From contig NZ_JAPFDR010000028.1 of NCBI RefSeq assembly GCF_026168755.1, forward strand, positions 1-38,702: 38,702 nucleotides of DNA, given 5' to 3'. Position numbers and translations under genes: made by a program. This stretch comes from Clostridium sp. Its GTDB lineage: Bacteria; Bacillota; Clostridia; Clostridiales; Clostridiaceae. Positions 1 to 8,967 of the stretch are shown here, in pieces. Within the stretch, counting starts at the first letter, position 1. Every line of letters starts with the position of its first letter. The notes under the pieces were generated by a model that had not been told where the DNA came from, did no database searches, and was given only the letters and a program-made list of their open reading frames with translations.

Positions 1-172
1 ATCCTTTCATGGTTATTTTTGTTTTGTAGGAGATTCAATTTTAACATGAAATTAGGGGGTCGTTGTTTTTTTATACAAAAAAACTTGCGAAACCTTGATA
101 TATAAAGATTTAAAAAGAGAAGTAGTGTAGAAAACTTTACAATAACTAAATTATTTTAGGAGTGAATTAATT

Positions 173-413
173 ATGAAAAGAAATATTATAAAACCAAGTA
201 TATTACCAGGATTTATGGAGTTATTACCAAAGGATCAACAAATATTTAATGATATAATATCTAGAATAACAAAAGAAGAAAATGAATTATGCTAATAAAT
301 TAGGTGTTAGCAATGTAATTTTAATTGGTGAAGATGAAGTTAAGAAAAAGAGAGTTAAGGTAAAAAATATGAATAGTGGTGATGTTATAAGCAGTGATTA
401 TAAGTTGATATAA
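173..413 (+). pseudogene. hisS: Histidyl-tRNA synthetase remnant (internal deletion)
   Basis: An intact SD (TAGGAGTG, 157-164) and ATG at 173 open a 40-codon frame ending at 295. Its start, with IKPSILPGFMELLPKDQQIF, looks like the extreme N-terminus of histidyl-tRNA synthetase. From 282 another frame encodes about 43 residues ending at 413, including YANKLGVSNVILIGEDEVKK, which matches the C-terminal anticodon-binding end of the same enzyme. Catalytic motifs 1-3 and everything between are missing: about 80 codons remain of a usual 410-420. The two halves are in different frames, so a large out-of-frame internal deletion is the simplest explanation. A full-length copy must exist elsewhere if the cell lives. 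Family match is from memory of HisRS ends. Confidence 0.8.
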
Positions 414-434
414 AATATTATTAGTATTATTGCG

Positions 435-463
435 TTGTTAATAATTTAGCTATTGTATATAAT
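435..463 (+). promoter_or_regulatory. Probable sigma-A promoter of the LacI-type regulator
   Basis: TTGTTA (435-440) and TATAAT (458-463) are separated by 17 bp. They lie about 70 bp before the regulator start at 535, which has its own SD, AAGGAGAG, about 8 bases before the ATG. Confidence 0.6.
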
Positions 464-534
464 TAAAAAAGAGTTTTAATATGAATTTATTAAAATATCG
501 CAGATAATTAATAAATATCTAAGGAGAGACATAA

Positions 535-1515
535 ATGGTAACTATTAAAGACGTTGCAAAAGAAGCTGGAGTATCTGTAGGGACAGTCTCAAATGTAATA
601 AATAATATACAAGTTAAGCCCGCTACAAAAATAAAAGTAGAAGAAGCAATTAAAAAGCTAAATTATGAACCTAATATTTATGCTAGAGGATTTAAGATTA
701 ATCGAACTAATACTATTGCTGTGATCTTACCTACAATATGGAATCCATTTTTTAGCGAATTAGCTTATAACTTAGAAAGAAATTTAAGAAGTTTCGGAAT
801 GAAGATGATTCTTTGTAATTCAAATAAGGACAATAATGCTGAGATAGAATATATAACTATGGCTAAGCAAAATAAAATGGATGGTGTAATAGCTATAACT
901 TATAGTGATATTGATGAGTATGTTTCTGAAAAAATACCATTTGTAAGTATTGATAGATATTTTTCTAAAAATATAACTTATGTGTCGAGTAATAATTTTG
1001 ATGGTGGTAAGCTTGCGGCTAAAAAGCTAGTAGACCTTGGCTGTAAAAAGATAGCATATATAGGGCGAGGATCAAAAATAAATAATGCAACAAGAAAAAG
1101 GAAAGATGGATTTATTAGTTATTGTAAGGAAAATAACATAGATTATGAAATATGTGAATTATTAGATTCAGCTGAAGAGTTCGATAAGTTACTTGGTAAG
1201 TTTATAGAAAATTATTTTAAAAATGATATAAAGATACAAGGCATTTTTGCTGTAACAGATGAGTACGCAGTAGATTTTATAAATAAATTAAAAAAATATA
1301 ATATAGAGGTTCCAAGAGATGTTCAAGTAATTGGATTTGATGGAAGTAAGTCATCAGCTACAGATACAGTGAAGATATCAACTATTAGACAACCAGTTGA
1401 ACTAATAGCAGAAGAAGCTGTTAAAGCTTTAATAAATATTATAGAAAGTAAAAAAGTTAAGAAGGAAATAATTTTACCTATTAGTTTTATTCAAGGGTAT
1501 ACAACAAAAACATAA
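535..1515 (+). CDS. scrR: LacI/GalR-family regulator, probable sucrose operon repressor
   Basis: A 326-residue LacI-family repressor. An N-terminal helix-turn-helix (about residues 3-22, TIKDVAKEAGVSVGTVSNVI) precedes a hinge helix and a periplasmic-binding-protein-like effector domain (about 60-326). The effector domain contains the usual VIGFDGS and STIRQP stretches near its end. It lies directly upstream of a sucrose-type EIIBC permease and a GH32 hydrolase, and perfect palindromic LacI-type operators sit in front of that permease, so it most likely represses the operon until sugar or sugar phosphate is present. The effector (sucrose, sucrose-6-P or fructose) cannot be read from sequence. 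It has its own promoter and terminator, so it forms a separate transcript. ScrR is inferred from context. Confidence 0.85.
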   Translation: MVTIKDVAKEAGVSVGTVSNVINNIQVKPATKIKVEEAIKKLNYEPNIYARGFKINRTNTIAVILPTIWNPFFSELAYNLERNLRSFGMKMILCNSNKDNNAEIEYITMAKQNKMDGVIAITYSDIDEYVSEKIPFVSIDRYFSKNITYVSSNNFDGGKLAAKKLVDLGCKKIAYIGRGSKINNATRKRKDGFISYCKENNIDYEICELLDSAEEFDKLLGKFIENYFKNDIKIQGIFAVTDEYAVDFINKLKKYNIEVPRDVQVIGFDGSKSSATDTVKISTIRQPVELIAEEAVKALINIIESKKVKKEIILPISFIQGYTTKT

Positions 1516-1522
1516 ATTATAT

Positions 1523-1614
1523 TTTAGGATTTTACATTAATGATTTTAAAGTTTTTAATTTTATAAAGTTAAATTAAAAAATAAATCAAAAAAGTAAAAT
1601 CCTAAATTTTTTTT
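1523..1614 (+). terminator. Intrinsic terminator after the LacI-type regulator
   Basis: TTTAGGATTTTAC (1523-1535) pairs perfectly with GTAAAATCCTAAA (1594-1606), and a run of T follows to 1614. The 58-base interval is AT-rich and can fold further. The spacing is unusually long for a terminator. Confidence 0.65.
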
Positions 1615-1623
1615 GAAAATATA

Positions 1624-1677
1624 TTGACGAATAGGTGAAAACGTATTAACATGATAAATATAAAATGAAACGTTTCA
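1624..1677 (+). promoter_or_regulatory. Sucrose operon promoter with LacI-type operator and cre-like site
   Basis: TTGACG (1624-1629) and TAACAT (1647-1652) at 17-bp spacing form a plausible promoter. TGAAACGTTTCA (1666-1677) is a perfect 12-bp palindrome with the central CG typical of LacI-family operators, and it would lie at or just after the transcription start. TGAAAACGTATTAACA (1635-1650), inside the promoter spacer, is a weaker relative and could be a second operator or a CcpA cre site. Confidence 0.7.
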
Positions 1678-1708
1678 AAAAACACAAGATCCAGGAGGGT
1701 GGATAAAG

Positions 1709-3139
1709 ATGAGTAAGAATTATAAAGAAATTGGAAGTCAGATTTTAAGCAATATAGGTGGTAAAGAAAATGTAGTTAGTGCAGCTCATTGTGCAACTCG
1801 TTTAAGATTAGTTCTTAAAGATGATTCAAAGATAAATATTAAAGCAATTGAAGAAATGTCAGCTGTTAAAGGAAGTTTTAATACATCAGGACAATTTCAA
1901 GTTATCTTAGGTTCTGGTGTTGTTGATGAGGTTTATAAAGAATTTATACAATTAGCCAATATTAAAGAAGGTAGTAAAGAAGAGTTAAAAAAAGAAGCAG
2001 ATAAAAAATTAAATCCTCTACAAAGATTATTAAAATCTTTAGCTGATGTTTTTGTTCCTATATTACCAATATTAGTTGCAGCAGGACTATTAATGGGAAT
2101 CAATAATATATTAACATCTCAAGGATTATTCATTGAGGGACAATCTATAGTTGAAGCATATCCACAGTTTAAAGATTTAGCAGAATTAATAAATACATTT
2201 GCTAATACAGGATTTGCATTTTTACCAATATTTTTAGGGTTCTCAGCTGCGAAAGCTTTTGGAGGAAATCCTTATTTAGGTGCTTGTATAGGTGCACTTA
2301 TGATACATTCAGATTTATTAAATGGATATAGTTATGGTGCAGCTGTTGTAGAAGGAACTGTACCTGTATGGAATATATTTGGACTAACTATAGCTAAGGT
2401 TGGATATCAAGGAACAGTATTACCAGTTTTAGCTGCGGCTTTTGTTTTAGCTAAGGTAGAAAAAATGTTACATAAAGTTATACCATCAGTATTAAATAAC
2501 TTATTAACGCCATTATTTACTGTGTTTATTACTGGTATATTAACATTTGTTGTTATAGGACCTGTAATGAGGGGTGTTGGTGATGGAATAACAACAGGAT
2601 TATTATGGTTAATTAATACATTAGGTCCAGTAGGTGGAGCAATATTTGGATTCTTATATGCGCCAATAGTTATAACAGGTATGCATCACAGTTTTGTAGC
2701 TATAGAAACTCAGTTATTAGCAGATATAGCAACTACAGGAGGATCATTTATATTCCCTGTAGCAGCAATGTCAAATGTAGCACAAGGTGCAGCAGCATTA
2801 GCAGTAATTTTTATCTTAAGAAAAGATTCAAAGATGAAGGGGATAGCATCAGCATCAGGAATTTCAGCTTTACTTGGAATAACTGAGCCAGCAATATTTG
2901 GTGTAAATTTAAAATTACGTTATCCATTCTTTGGAGCAATGATAGGATCTGCAATTGGATCAGGTTATGTAATGCTTACGAAAGTACTTGCAATATCTCC
3001 AGGGGCAGCAGGGTTACCAGGAGTTATATCAATTAGGCCTACATCAATAGTTAATTATATAATAGCTATGGTAATTTCAATGGTTACAGCTATTATATCA
3101 ACAATTGTTATAGCTAAATTTATGAATAAAGAAAAATAA
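1709..3139 (+). CDS. scrA: PTS system EIIBC component, probably sucrose-specific
   Basis: A 476-residue phosphotransferase permease that imports and phosphorylates a sugar. The N-terminal EIIB domain (about residues 1-85) carries the phosphorylated cysteine C28 in AAHCATRLRL. A linker leads into a multi-helix EIIC membrane domain (about 105-472) with the conserved TGMHHSF and GITEPAIFG segments. There is no EIIA domain, so phosphate must come from an EIIA encoded elsewhere, as in other sucrose and trehalose class permeases. SD AGGAGGG (1693-1699) precedes ATG 1709. A GH32 hydrolase follows after a 114-base gap with a hairpin, which supports sucrose over trehalose. Substrate is inferred from context. 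Confidence 0.85.
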   Translation: MSKNYKEIGSQILSNIGGKENVVSAAHCATRLRLVLKDDSKINIKAIEEMSAVKGSFNTSGQFQVILGSGVVDEVYKEFIQLANIKEGSKEELKKEADKKLNPLQRLLKSLADVFVPILPILVAAGLLMGINNILTSQGLFIEGQSIVEAYPQFKDLAELINTFANTGFAFLPIFLGFSAAKAFGGNPYLGACIGALMIHSDLLNGYSYGAAVVEGTVPVWNIFGLTIAKVGYQGTVLPVLAAAFVLAKVEKMLHKVIPSVLNNLLTPLFTVFITGILTFVVIGPVMRGVGDGITTGLLWLINTLGPVGGAIFGFLYAPIVITGMHHSFVAIETQLLADIATTGGSFIFPVAAMSNVAQGAAALAVIFILRKDSKMKGIASASGISALLGITEPAIFGVNLKLRYPFFGAMIGSAIGSGYVMLTKVLAISPGAAGLPGVISIRPTSIVNYIIAMVISMVTAIISTIVIAKFMNKEK

Positions 3140-3174
3140 TAGAGAAATTAGTTATATAAAATGTTTTATAGGTA

Positions 3175-3214
3175 TAGAAGGAATTAGTATTATACTAAAG
3201 CCTTCTATTTTGTA
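3175..3214 (+). terminator. Intercistronic hairpin between permease and hydrolase genes
   Basis: TAGAAGG (3175-3181) pairs with CCTTCTA (3201-3207). An inner TTAGTA/TACTAA stem extends it, and a short T-rich tail, TTTTGT, follows. The weak tail suggests partial termination or mRNA processing that adjusts permease to hydrolase ratio. Confidence 0.55.
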
Positions 3215-3253
3215 CTTAAAAATAATAAAAAGTATTATATTAGGAGAAAATGT

Positions 3254-4732
3254 ATGAAGGAATGGACAAGAGAAGAAAGATATAGAACAATATTACAGGT
3301 ATCAAATGAAGAAATTGCAGAATTAAAAGAGATAGTGGATAGTTGTCCGTATAGACAAATATTTCATATTCAACCAACTACAGGCTTACTAAACGATCCT
3401 AATGGATTCTCTTATTATAATGGAGAATATCATTTATTCTATCAATGGTTTCCATTAGGACCTGTACATGGAATAAAGCATTGGTATCATGTTTCTTCAA
3501 AAGATTTAGTTAGCTGGAAAGATTGTGGAGTTGGAATAATACCTACAGAATATTTTGAAAGTCATGGAGCATTTTCAGGAAGTGGTATAGTTGAAAATAA
3601 TAAATTACATTTATTTTATACTGGAAATACAAGAAATGAAGAGTGGATAAGACATCCTTATCAATGTTTAGCTATAATGAATTGTGAAGGAGAAATAGTT
3701 AAAAATAATGAAGCTGTAATAAAGGAGTTACCAGAGGGATATACTGATAATTTTAGGGATCCTAAAGTATTTAAAGATGACAATAAATATTATTGTTTAA
3801 TTGGAGCTGAAAGAAAAGAAAATTTAGGAACTATAGTATATTATGTATCTGAGAATTTACTAGATTGGAGCTTTAAAGGAGAAATAAAGACAGATTTCCT
3901 TGGAAATGGATTCATGTGGGAATGTCCAGATTATTTAAAGTTTGAAGATAAAGGAGTACTTATATTTTCACCACAAGGTTTAGAGGCTGATGGAGATAAG
4001 TATAAAAATATATTCCAATCTGGATATTTAATAGGAGATAAAATTAATTTTTATGATGGTAAATTTAATCATGACGATTTTAATGAGTTAGATAGAGGGT
4101 TTGATTTTTATGCACCTCAAACTACTGAAGATAAATATGGAAGAAAAATATTAATAGGGTGGATGGGATTACCTGAAATAGATTATCCTACTGATAAAAA
4201 TGGATGGGCACATTGTTTAACTATACCTAGAGAACTAAAGTTAATAGATAATAAGTTAATTCAGCAGCCAGTAAAAGAGTTAGAACTTCTTAGGGGAAAA
4301 AATAGAAAAGAGGTTTATGAACTAAATAACGAAGAAAAAGATATAGTTGATTTTAATGAAAAAACATATGAATTAATATGTAAATTCAATAATTTTACTG
4401 GTAAATATGTTGGAATAAAGCTAAGAAAAGGTATTGATGAAGAAACTGTATTTTATTATGATATAGAAAACAATAAACTAGTATTAGATAGAAGTAAATC
4501 AGGAGAAGTATTTGCTACAGAATATGGAACTGAAAGAAAATGTGAATATGTTGGAAAAGAGCTAAAACTTCAAGTGTTTGTTGATACATCATCTGTTGAA
4601 ATATTTGTTAATGATGGTGAAGAAGTATTTACATCAAGAATATTTACAAAAGATACAAGTGCAGGAGTGAGTGTATTTACAGATAAACAAACAGATGTAG
4701 AAATTGATTTATGGAAAATTGATAAAAATTAA
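3254..4732 (+). CDS. scrB: GH32 sucrose-6-phosphate hydrolase
   Basis: A 492-residue glycoside hydrolase family 32 enzyme, expected to split sucrose-6-phosphate into glucose-6-phosphate and fructose in the cytoplasm. Motifs are in order: LLNDPNG with the nucleophile D48, FRDPKVF with the transition-state stabiliser D169, and MWECPD with the acid/base E223. A C-terminal beta-sandwich (about 350-490) follows the five-bladed propeller. No signal peptide is present, which fits an intracellular enzyme rather than a secreted invertase or levanase. SD AGGAGA (3242-3247) lies 6 bases before the ATG. It follows the EIIBC gene on the same strand. No fructokinase gene follows, so released fructose must be phosphorylated by an enzyme encoded elsewhere. 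Confidence 0.9.
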   Translation: MKEWTREERYRTILQVSNEEIAELKEIVDSCPYRQIFHIQPTTGLLNDPNGFSYYNGEYHLFYQWFPLGPVHGIKHWYHVSSKDLVSWKDCGVGIIPTEYFESHGAFSGSGIVENNKLHLFYTGNTRNEEWIRHPYQCLAIMNCEGEIVKNNEAVIKELPEGYTDNFRDPKVFKDDNKYYCLIGAERKENLGTIVYYVSENLLDWSFKGEIKTDFLGNGFMWECPDYLKFEDKGVLIFSPQGLEADGDKYKNIFQSGYLIGDKINFYDGKFNHDDFNELDRGFDFYAPQTTEDKYGRKILIGWMGLPEIDYPTDKNGWAHCLTIPRELKLIDNKLIQQPVKELELLRGKNRKEVYELNNEEKDIVDFNEKTYELICKFNNFTGKYVGIKLRKGIDEETVFYYDIENNKLVLDRSKSGEVFATEYGTERKCEYVGKELKLQVFVDTSSVEIFVNDGEEVFTSRIFTKDTSAGVSVFTDKQTDVEIDLWKIDKN

Positions 4733-4743
4733 TATTGTTTATA

Positions 4744-4777
4744 AAATAGAATCCTAAAAATATTAGGGTTCTATTTT
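4744..4777 (+). terminator. Intrinsic terminator of the sucrose operon
   Basis: AAAATAGAATCCTA (4744-4757) pairs with TAGGGTTCTATTTT (4764-4777), with a short AT loop and T-rich 3' side. Confidence 0.75.
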
Positions 4778-4978
4778 AGTTAGAAGCTTTTTTAATTAGT
4801 TAGAAGTAAAGTTCTTTTAGTAAGTAGCTCTCTTTATTAATTATATACTATAGTGAACAAAATTTTTTTATTATATTGACCATTAAATCTATAACTAAAA
4901 ATGAATTATTTATACAAATAAAAATATATAACTGCATACAGATTCATAAAAGTGAAATAATATAATGGAGGTGATTTG

Positions 4979-6424
4979 ATGAAATCAATATGGGACGAAA
5001 GTTGTAAATTTGATAAAAGAGAAGAGTTAAAAGGATATATAAAAACTGATGTCTTAATTGTTGGAGCAGGAATAACAGGAATATTAATAGGATATTTCTT
5101 AAAGAAAAGTGGTAGAGATGTAGTATTAATCGATAAAGCTGAGATTGCAAGTGGAAATACAAGAAATACTACTGCAAAGATAACATCACAACATGATTTG
5201 ATTTATAATACATTAATTAAAGAGTTTGGAGAGGAAAAAGCTAAGCAGTATGCAGATGCTAATGAACTTGCTATAAGAAAATATAAACAAATTATTGAAG
5301 AAAGAAAAATAGATTGTGATTTTAAAGAGGTTCCTGCATATATTTATTCCTTAAATGAAACTGATAAAATAATAAAAGAAGTAGAAGCAGCTAAAAAGTT
5401 AGGAATAGATGCAGAGTTTATAGAAAAAATTGATATTCCATTAGATGTTAAAGGTGCTATTAAATTTAATAATCAGGCACAGTTTAATCCATTAAAGTTT
5501 TTGAAGGATATTTCAAAGGATCTAGTTATTTACGAAAATACTAGAGCAATAAAAATAGAAGAGAACTTAGTAAGTACTGATAAAGGAAATATAGAAGCTA
5601 ATCATATAGTAATAGCGACTCATTATCCAATAATGAATGCGCCAGGATATTATTTTATGAAAATGCATCAAGAAAGATCTTATGTTATAGCTTTAGAAAA
5701 TGCAGATAATAATATTGAAGGAATGTATATAGATTATGAAAAACAAGGCTATTCATTTAGAAATTATAAGGGATTACTATTATTAGGTGGCATAAGTCAA
5801 AGAACAGGTGAAAATGAGAGTGGAGGAAGCTATGATAAATTAAGAAAGTTTGCAAAGGAAATTTATCCAAACTCAAAAGAAAAATATCACTGGTCAGCTC
5901 AAGATTGTATTACTATAGATGGTATACCTTATATAGGAAGATATTCTAATAGTACACCTAACATATATGTTGCTACAGGGTTTAATAAATGGGGAATGAC
6001 AAGTGCTATGGTATCAGCCATGATAATATCAGATTTTATATTAGGAAATGAGAATAAATTTTCGGAAATATTTTCATCAAAAAGGTTTGATTTATCATTA
6101 TCAATTAACAATATTGCCAATGATTTAGTTGAAACAGCTAAGAATTTTATAGCTCAAAAAATATCTATTCCAAGTAGTGAAATAGAGCATATTAAAAATG
6201 GGCATGCTGGAATTGTGGAGTATAACGGTCAAAAAGTTGGAGTATATAAGGATAAACAGGGAAAAGAGTTTATTGTATCAACTAAATGCGCTCATTTAGG
6301 TTGTGAACTTCATTGGAATGCAGATGAATTAACATGGGATTGTCCATGTCATGGGTCAAGATTTGATTATAGGGGGAAATTGATAGATAGCCCTGCAGTT
6401 AACAATATTGTAGAAGATTTTTAA
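4979..6424 (+). CDS. FAD-dependent oxidoreductase with C-terminal Rieske domain
   Basis: About 481 residues. The N-terminus holds a dinucleotide-binding motif, VLIVGAGITGILIGYFL, typical of DAO-type flavoenzymes, followed by the family's SGNTRNTTAKITSQHD stretch. The C-terminal 70 residues form a Rieske [2Fe-2S] domain whose ligands are visible in CAHLGC and CPCHGSRF. Such proteins are found in clostridia and bacilli and are presumed cytoplasmic electron-transfer oxidases; the substrate is unknown. ATG 4979 was chosen over the in-frame TTG three bases upstream because SD GGAGGTGA (4967-4974) would leave only 1 base before the TTG but 4 before the ATG. It stands alone between a terminator and the OPT gene promoter region. 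Confidence 0.85.
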   Translation: MKSIWDESCKFDKREELKGYIKTDVLIVGAGITGILIGYFLKKSGRDVVLIDKAEIASGNTRNTTAKITSQHDLIYNTLIKEFGEEKAKQYADANELAIRKYKQIIEERKIDCDFKEVPAYIYSLNETDKIIKEVEAAKKLGIDAEFIEKIDIPLDVKGAIKFNNQAQFNPLKFLKDISKDLVIYENTRAIKIEENLVSTDKGNIEANHIVIATHYPIMNAPGYYFMKMHQERSYVIALENADNNIEGMYIDYEKQGYSFRNYKGLLLLGGISQRTGENESGGSYDKLRKFAKEIYPNSKEKYHWSAQDCITIDGIPYIGRYSNSTPNIYVATGFNKWGMTSAMVSAMIISDFILGNENKFSEIFSSKRFDLSLSINNIANDLVETAKNFIAQKISIPSSEIEHIKNGHAGIVEYNGQKVGVYKDKQGKEFIVSTKCAHLGCELHWNADELTWDCPCHGSRFDYRGKLIDSPAVNNIVEDF

Positions 6425-6477
6425 TAAAAATATAATCTATAATAATGTAAATAAATAAAATGCATATAATAAATATA

Positions 6478-6524
6478 TTGCAGTAATAGCATAAAATTAA
6501 TATACTAACTATGTTGCAGTAATA
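6478..6524 (+). repeat. Direct repeat upstream of the OPT transporter
   Basis: TTGCAGTAATA occurs at 6478-6488 and again at 6514-6524, exactly 36 bp apart. The second copy lies just before the OPT gene SD (AAGGAGG, about 6529). It could be a pair of protein-binding sites; no known consensus is recognised. Confidence 0.45.
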
Positions 6525-6544
6525 AACGAAGGAGGAAATTATAC

Positions 6545-8470
6545 ATGAAAAACAAATTACCTAAGGAAGCTTACGGTGGTGTACATGGAAAAGATTATAT
6601 TCCATATATAACTGATAAATCAAAAAAAGGAACTAATATTGCTGTAATGATAATAGGGATAGTTTTATCAGTAATATTTGCAGCATCGACTTCTTATTCA
6701 GGAATGAAATCAGGATTAACAGTAGCAGCAGGTATACCAGGTGCAATAATAGGTTCAATGTTTATAGGTATATTTGCTAAGGATAAAGGAATACTTGGCA
6801 AAAATATAACACAAGGTATGTCAAGTGGAGGAGAGTCAATCGCCAGCGGTATGATATATGTTTTACCGGCTATTATTCTAATTGGAAGTGATTTTACTTT
6901 CTTAGAGGGAATAAGTGTAGGTATAGGTGGAGCTTTATTCGGGATAGGAGCTTTATCATTAGTTTATAATTATTTAATAATTGAAGAGCATGGAAAACTT
7001 ATGTATCCAGAATCAATGGCAATCTCAGAAACTTTAGTTGCCTCTGAAGGTGGCGGAGATGCTATTAAGTTTATGGGGATAGGTTTTGGAATAAGTGGTA
7101 TTATAAACGTATTAACAGGTTCATTTTTAAACTTAATAAATAATACTATTACATATGTTGGAAGCAAATTTTATAAGTGGAAGTTTTCTATTGAAGTAAA
7201 TCCACTTTTATTAGGAATAGGATTTATAGTTGGATTAGAAGTTGCATTAACTATGTTTGCTGGATCTATATTATCTAATTTTGGTATTGCACCATTAATA
7301 GGTTATTTTACAGATATGGCACAAGGCAATGCTCATGCATGGAATGATACAACAGTTCTTATAAATCAAATGGATGTAAATGCTATAACAGGAAGTTATG
7401 TTAAGTATATAGGGGCTGGGATGATGCTTTGTGGTGGTGTAATAGGTGCCCTTAAACTTATACCAACTATAGTTGTTTCTATAAAAGAAACATTAAAAGC
7501 AAAATCAGCTAAGGATGGTAATGGAGAAAAGAGTTCAGGTGAAATGATACTACTTTTAGCAGGTGTTGCAATAGCATTTATAGCAGGATTCTTTATTTCA
7601 CAAAGTATTATAATGGCAATAGTATCTGCAATTGTGTCACTAATACTATCATTATTATTTGTAATAGTTGCTGGACGTTTAACAGGAACTATAGGAACAT
7701 CAAATCTTCCAGTTTCAGGAATGACAATTGCATCATTAGTAATATTAACATTAGTTTTTGTAATAATGGGTTGGAAAGGTCAAGCAGATAATAAATCACT
7801 ACTTTTATTTGCAGCATTTATGGTTGTAGCAATATCAGTAGCAGGTGGATATAGCCAATCACAAAAAGTAACTTATGTTATAGGTGGAAGTAAAAAAGAA
7901 ATGCAAAACTATTTTGCAATAGCAAGTATAGTTGGTGTTATCGTTACTACAGGAACAATATTAGTACTTTCTAGCCAATTAAGAATTACTGGAGCAGATG
8001 CACCATTTGCTTTACCACAAGCAAATTTAATGTCTACATTAACGTCAGGTATAATGTCAGGTGATTTACCTTGGCCAATGATTATAGTAGGTGTTGTAAT
8101 GGCATTATTTTTATTCTTATTAAATTTACCAATAATGACAATTGCAATAGGTTTCTACTTACCTATATCAACTACTACAATTATTTTAGTTGGAGCATTA
8201 ATACGTGTATTTGTCGAAAAAATGAGTAAGAGCGAAGCTGATAAAGAAGTTAAGGTTGCAAATGGAATAAGTCTTTCATCAGGACTTGTTGCAGGAGGTT
8301 CTATAATAGGATTAATAGGAATTATATTACAAGTAACAGGATTAATAAAACCAAGAATTCCAAGTGGATTTGCTGCTAGTAATATGATGGGAATACTATT
8401 ATTAATTGTTTTAGTTATAGCTACTACAATTCCAATTATGCTGTCAAAGGTGAAAAAGAATGAAAGATAA
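6545..8470 (+). CDS. OPT-family oligopeptide transporter
   Basis: A 641-residue polytopic membrane protein with more than a dozen hydrophobic segments. It matches the prokaryotic branch of the OPT family, proton-coupled transporters of oligopeptides or metal-peptide complexes. The N-terminal EAYGGVHGKDYIPYI, TSYSGMKSGLTVAAGIPGA and the GGEGIA-like SSGGESIASGM segments are characteristic. SD AAGGAGG stands about 9 bases before the ATG. Its last 11 bases overlap the start of a PqqD-like gene, so the two are translationally coupled and probably work together. The substrate cannot be told from sequence. Confidence 0.88.
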   Translation: MKNKLPKEAYGGVHGKDYIPYITDKSKKGTNIAVMIIGIVLSVIFAASTSYSGMKSGLTVAAGIPGAIIGSMFIGIFAKDKGILGKNITQGMSSGGESIASGMIYVLPAIILIGSDFTFLEGISVGIGGALFGIGALSLVYNYLIIEEHGKLMYPESMAISETLVASEGGGDAIKFMGIGFGISGIINVLTGSFLNLINNTITYVGSKFYKWKFSIEVNPLLLGIGFIVGLEVALTMFAGSILSNFGIAPLIGYFTDMAQGNAHAWNDTTVLINQMDVNAITGSYVKYIGAGMMLCGGVIGALKLIPTIVVSIKETLKAKSAKDGNGEKSSGEMILLLAGVAIAFIAGFFISQSIIMAIVSAIVSLILSLLFVIVAGRLTGTIGTSNLPVSGMTIASLVILTLVFVIMGWKGQADNKSLLLFAAFMVVAISVAGGYSQSQKVTYVIGGSKKEMQNYFAIASIVGVIVTTGTILVLSSQLRITGADAPFALPQANLMSTLTSGIMSGDLPWPMIIVGVVMALFLFLLNLPIMTIAIGFYLPISTTTIILVGALIRVFVEKMSKSEADKEVKVANGISLSSGLVAGGSIIGLIGIILQVTGLIKPRIPSGFAASNMMGILLLIVLVIATTIPIMLSKVKKNER

Positions 8471-8804
8471 TGAAGAAATTCTAAATTTAAAATTTAGAAT
8501 TTGTGATAGTACTAACTATAAAATTGATGATAATGGAATAGTTACAGTACTTGAAAAACAGGATCATAAGATTCAAAAGTTTTTTAGAAAGTTAAGATTT
8601 AAAATTCCTTTATATAAGGAAATTACTCTTGATGAGATTAGTAGTGAAGTATTTACACAAATTGATGGAATTAAAACCGTTAAGGAAATAGGAGAGTATT
8701 TAGAAGTAAAGTTTGGAGATAAGGTAAATCCACTTTATGAAAGATTACTTACTTTTCTTAATCATATTTATGTAAATTGTAATTATATTGAAAAAATAGA
8801 TTAG
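8460..8804 (+). CDS. PqqD-like small protein coupled to the OPT transporter
   Basis: A 114-residue soluble protein. Residues about 45-110, with ITLDEISSEVFTQIDGIKTV and EIGEYLEVKFG, look like the winged-helix PqqD fold, the peptide-binding RiPP recognition element family. The N-terminal 40 residues are not recognised. The ATG overlaps the end of the OPT gene by 11 bases, so translational coupling is expected. No PqqE-type radical SAM or peptide precursor lies beside it, so classic PQQ or RiPP synthesis is not indicated. A role in binding a peptide moved by, or regulating, the OPT protein is inference only. Confidence 0.7.
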   Translation: MKDNEEILNLKFRICDSTNYKIDDNGIVTVLEKQDHKIQKFFRKLRFKIPLYKEITLDEISSEVFTQIDGIKTVKEIGEYLEVKFGDKVNPLYERLLTFLNHIYVNCNYIEKID

Positions 8805-8830
8805 ATATATACACTATAGAATTATTGTTA

Positions 8831-8873
8831 CAGATGAAAGTAAAGAAGTTGATTTACTTTCATCTGTTTTTTT
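8831..8873 (+). terminator. Intrinsic terminator of the OPT-PqqD operon
   Basis: CAGATGAAAGTAAA (8831-8844) pairs perfectly with TTTACTTTCATCTG (8853-8866), followed by seven T. Confidence 0.92.
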
Positions 8874-8901
8874 GTTATTTAATAAAAAGGTAGAAAATCT
8901 A

Positions 8902-8932
8902 TTGACTTGTAGTGAGGTTAAAGTTGTATACT
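8902..8932 (+). promoter_or_regulatory. MATE promoter with a 19-bp spacer
   Basis: TTGACT (8902-8907) and TATACT (8927-8932) are 19 bp apart, longer than the usual 17. Over-long spacers with an internal dyad are typical of MerR-family targets, but the internal symmetry here is weak. The predicted start of transcription (about 8939) falls after the GTG at 8938. Confidence 0.55.
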
Positions 8933-8967
8933 TATAAGTGGAAAAAAATACTATAGGGGTATATGAT

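Noticed and set aside
46..105. Possible 19-codon ORF starting at 46
   Set aside because: The nearest SD-like sequence is too far and the peptide resembles nothing; probably chance.
1..172. T-box leader expected upstream of an aminoacyl-tRNA synthetase gene
   Set aside because: No T-box core (such as the GGTGGNACC segment) or terminator was seen.
4944..5162. Minus-strand ORF opposite the oxidoreductase start
   Set aside because: It is the reverse frame of a well-supported gene, is unusually rich in Leu/His/Tyr/Phe and has no SD.
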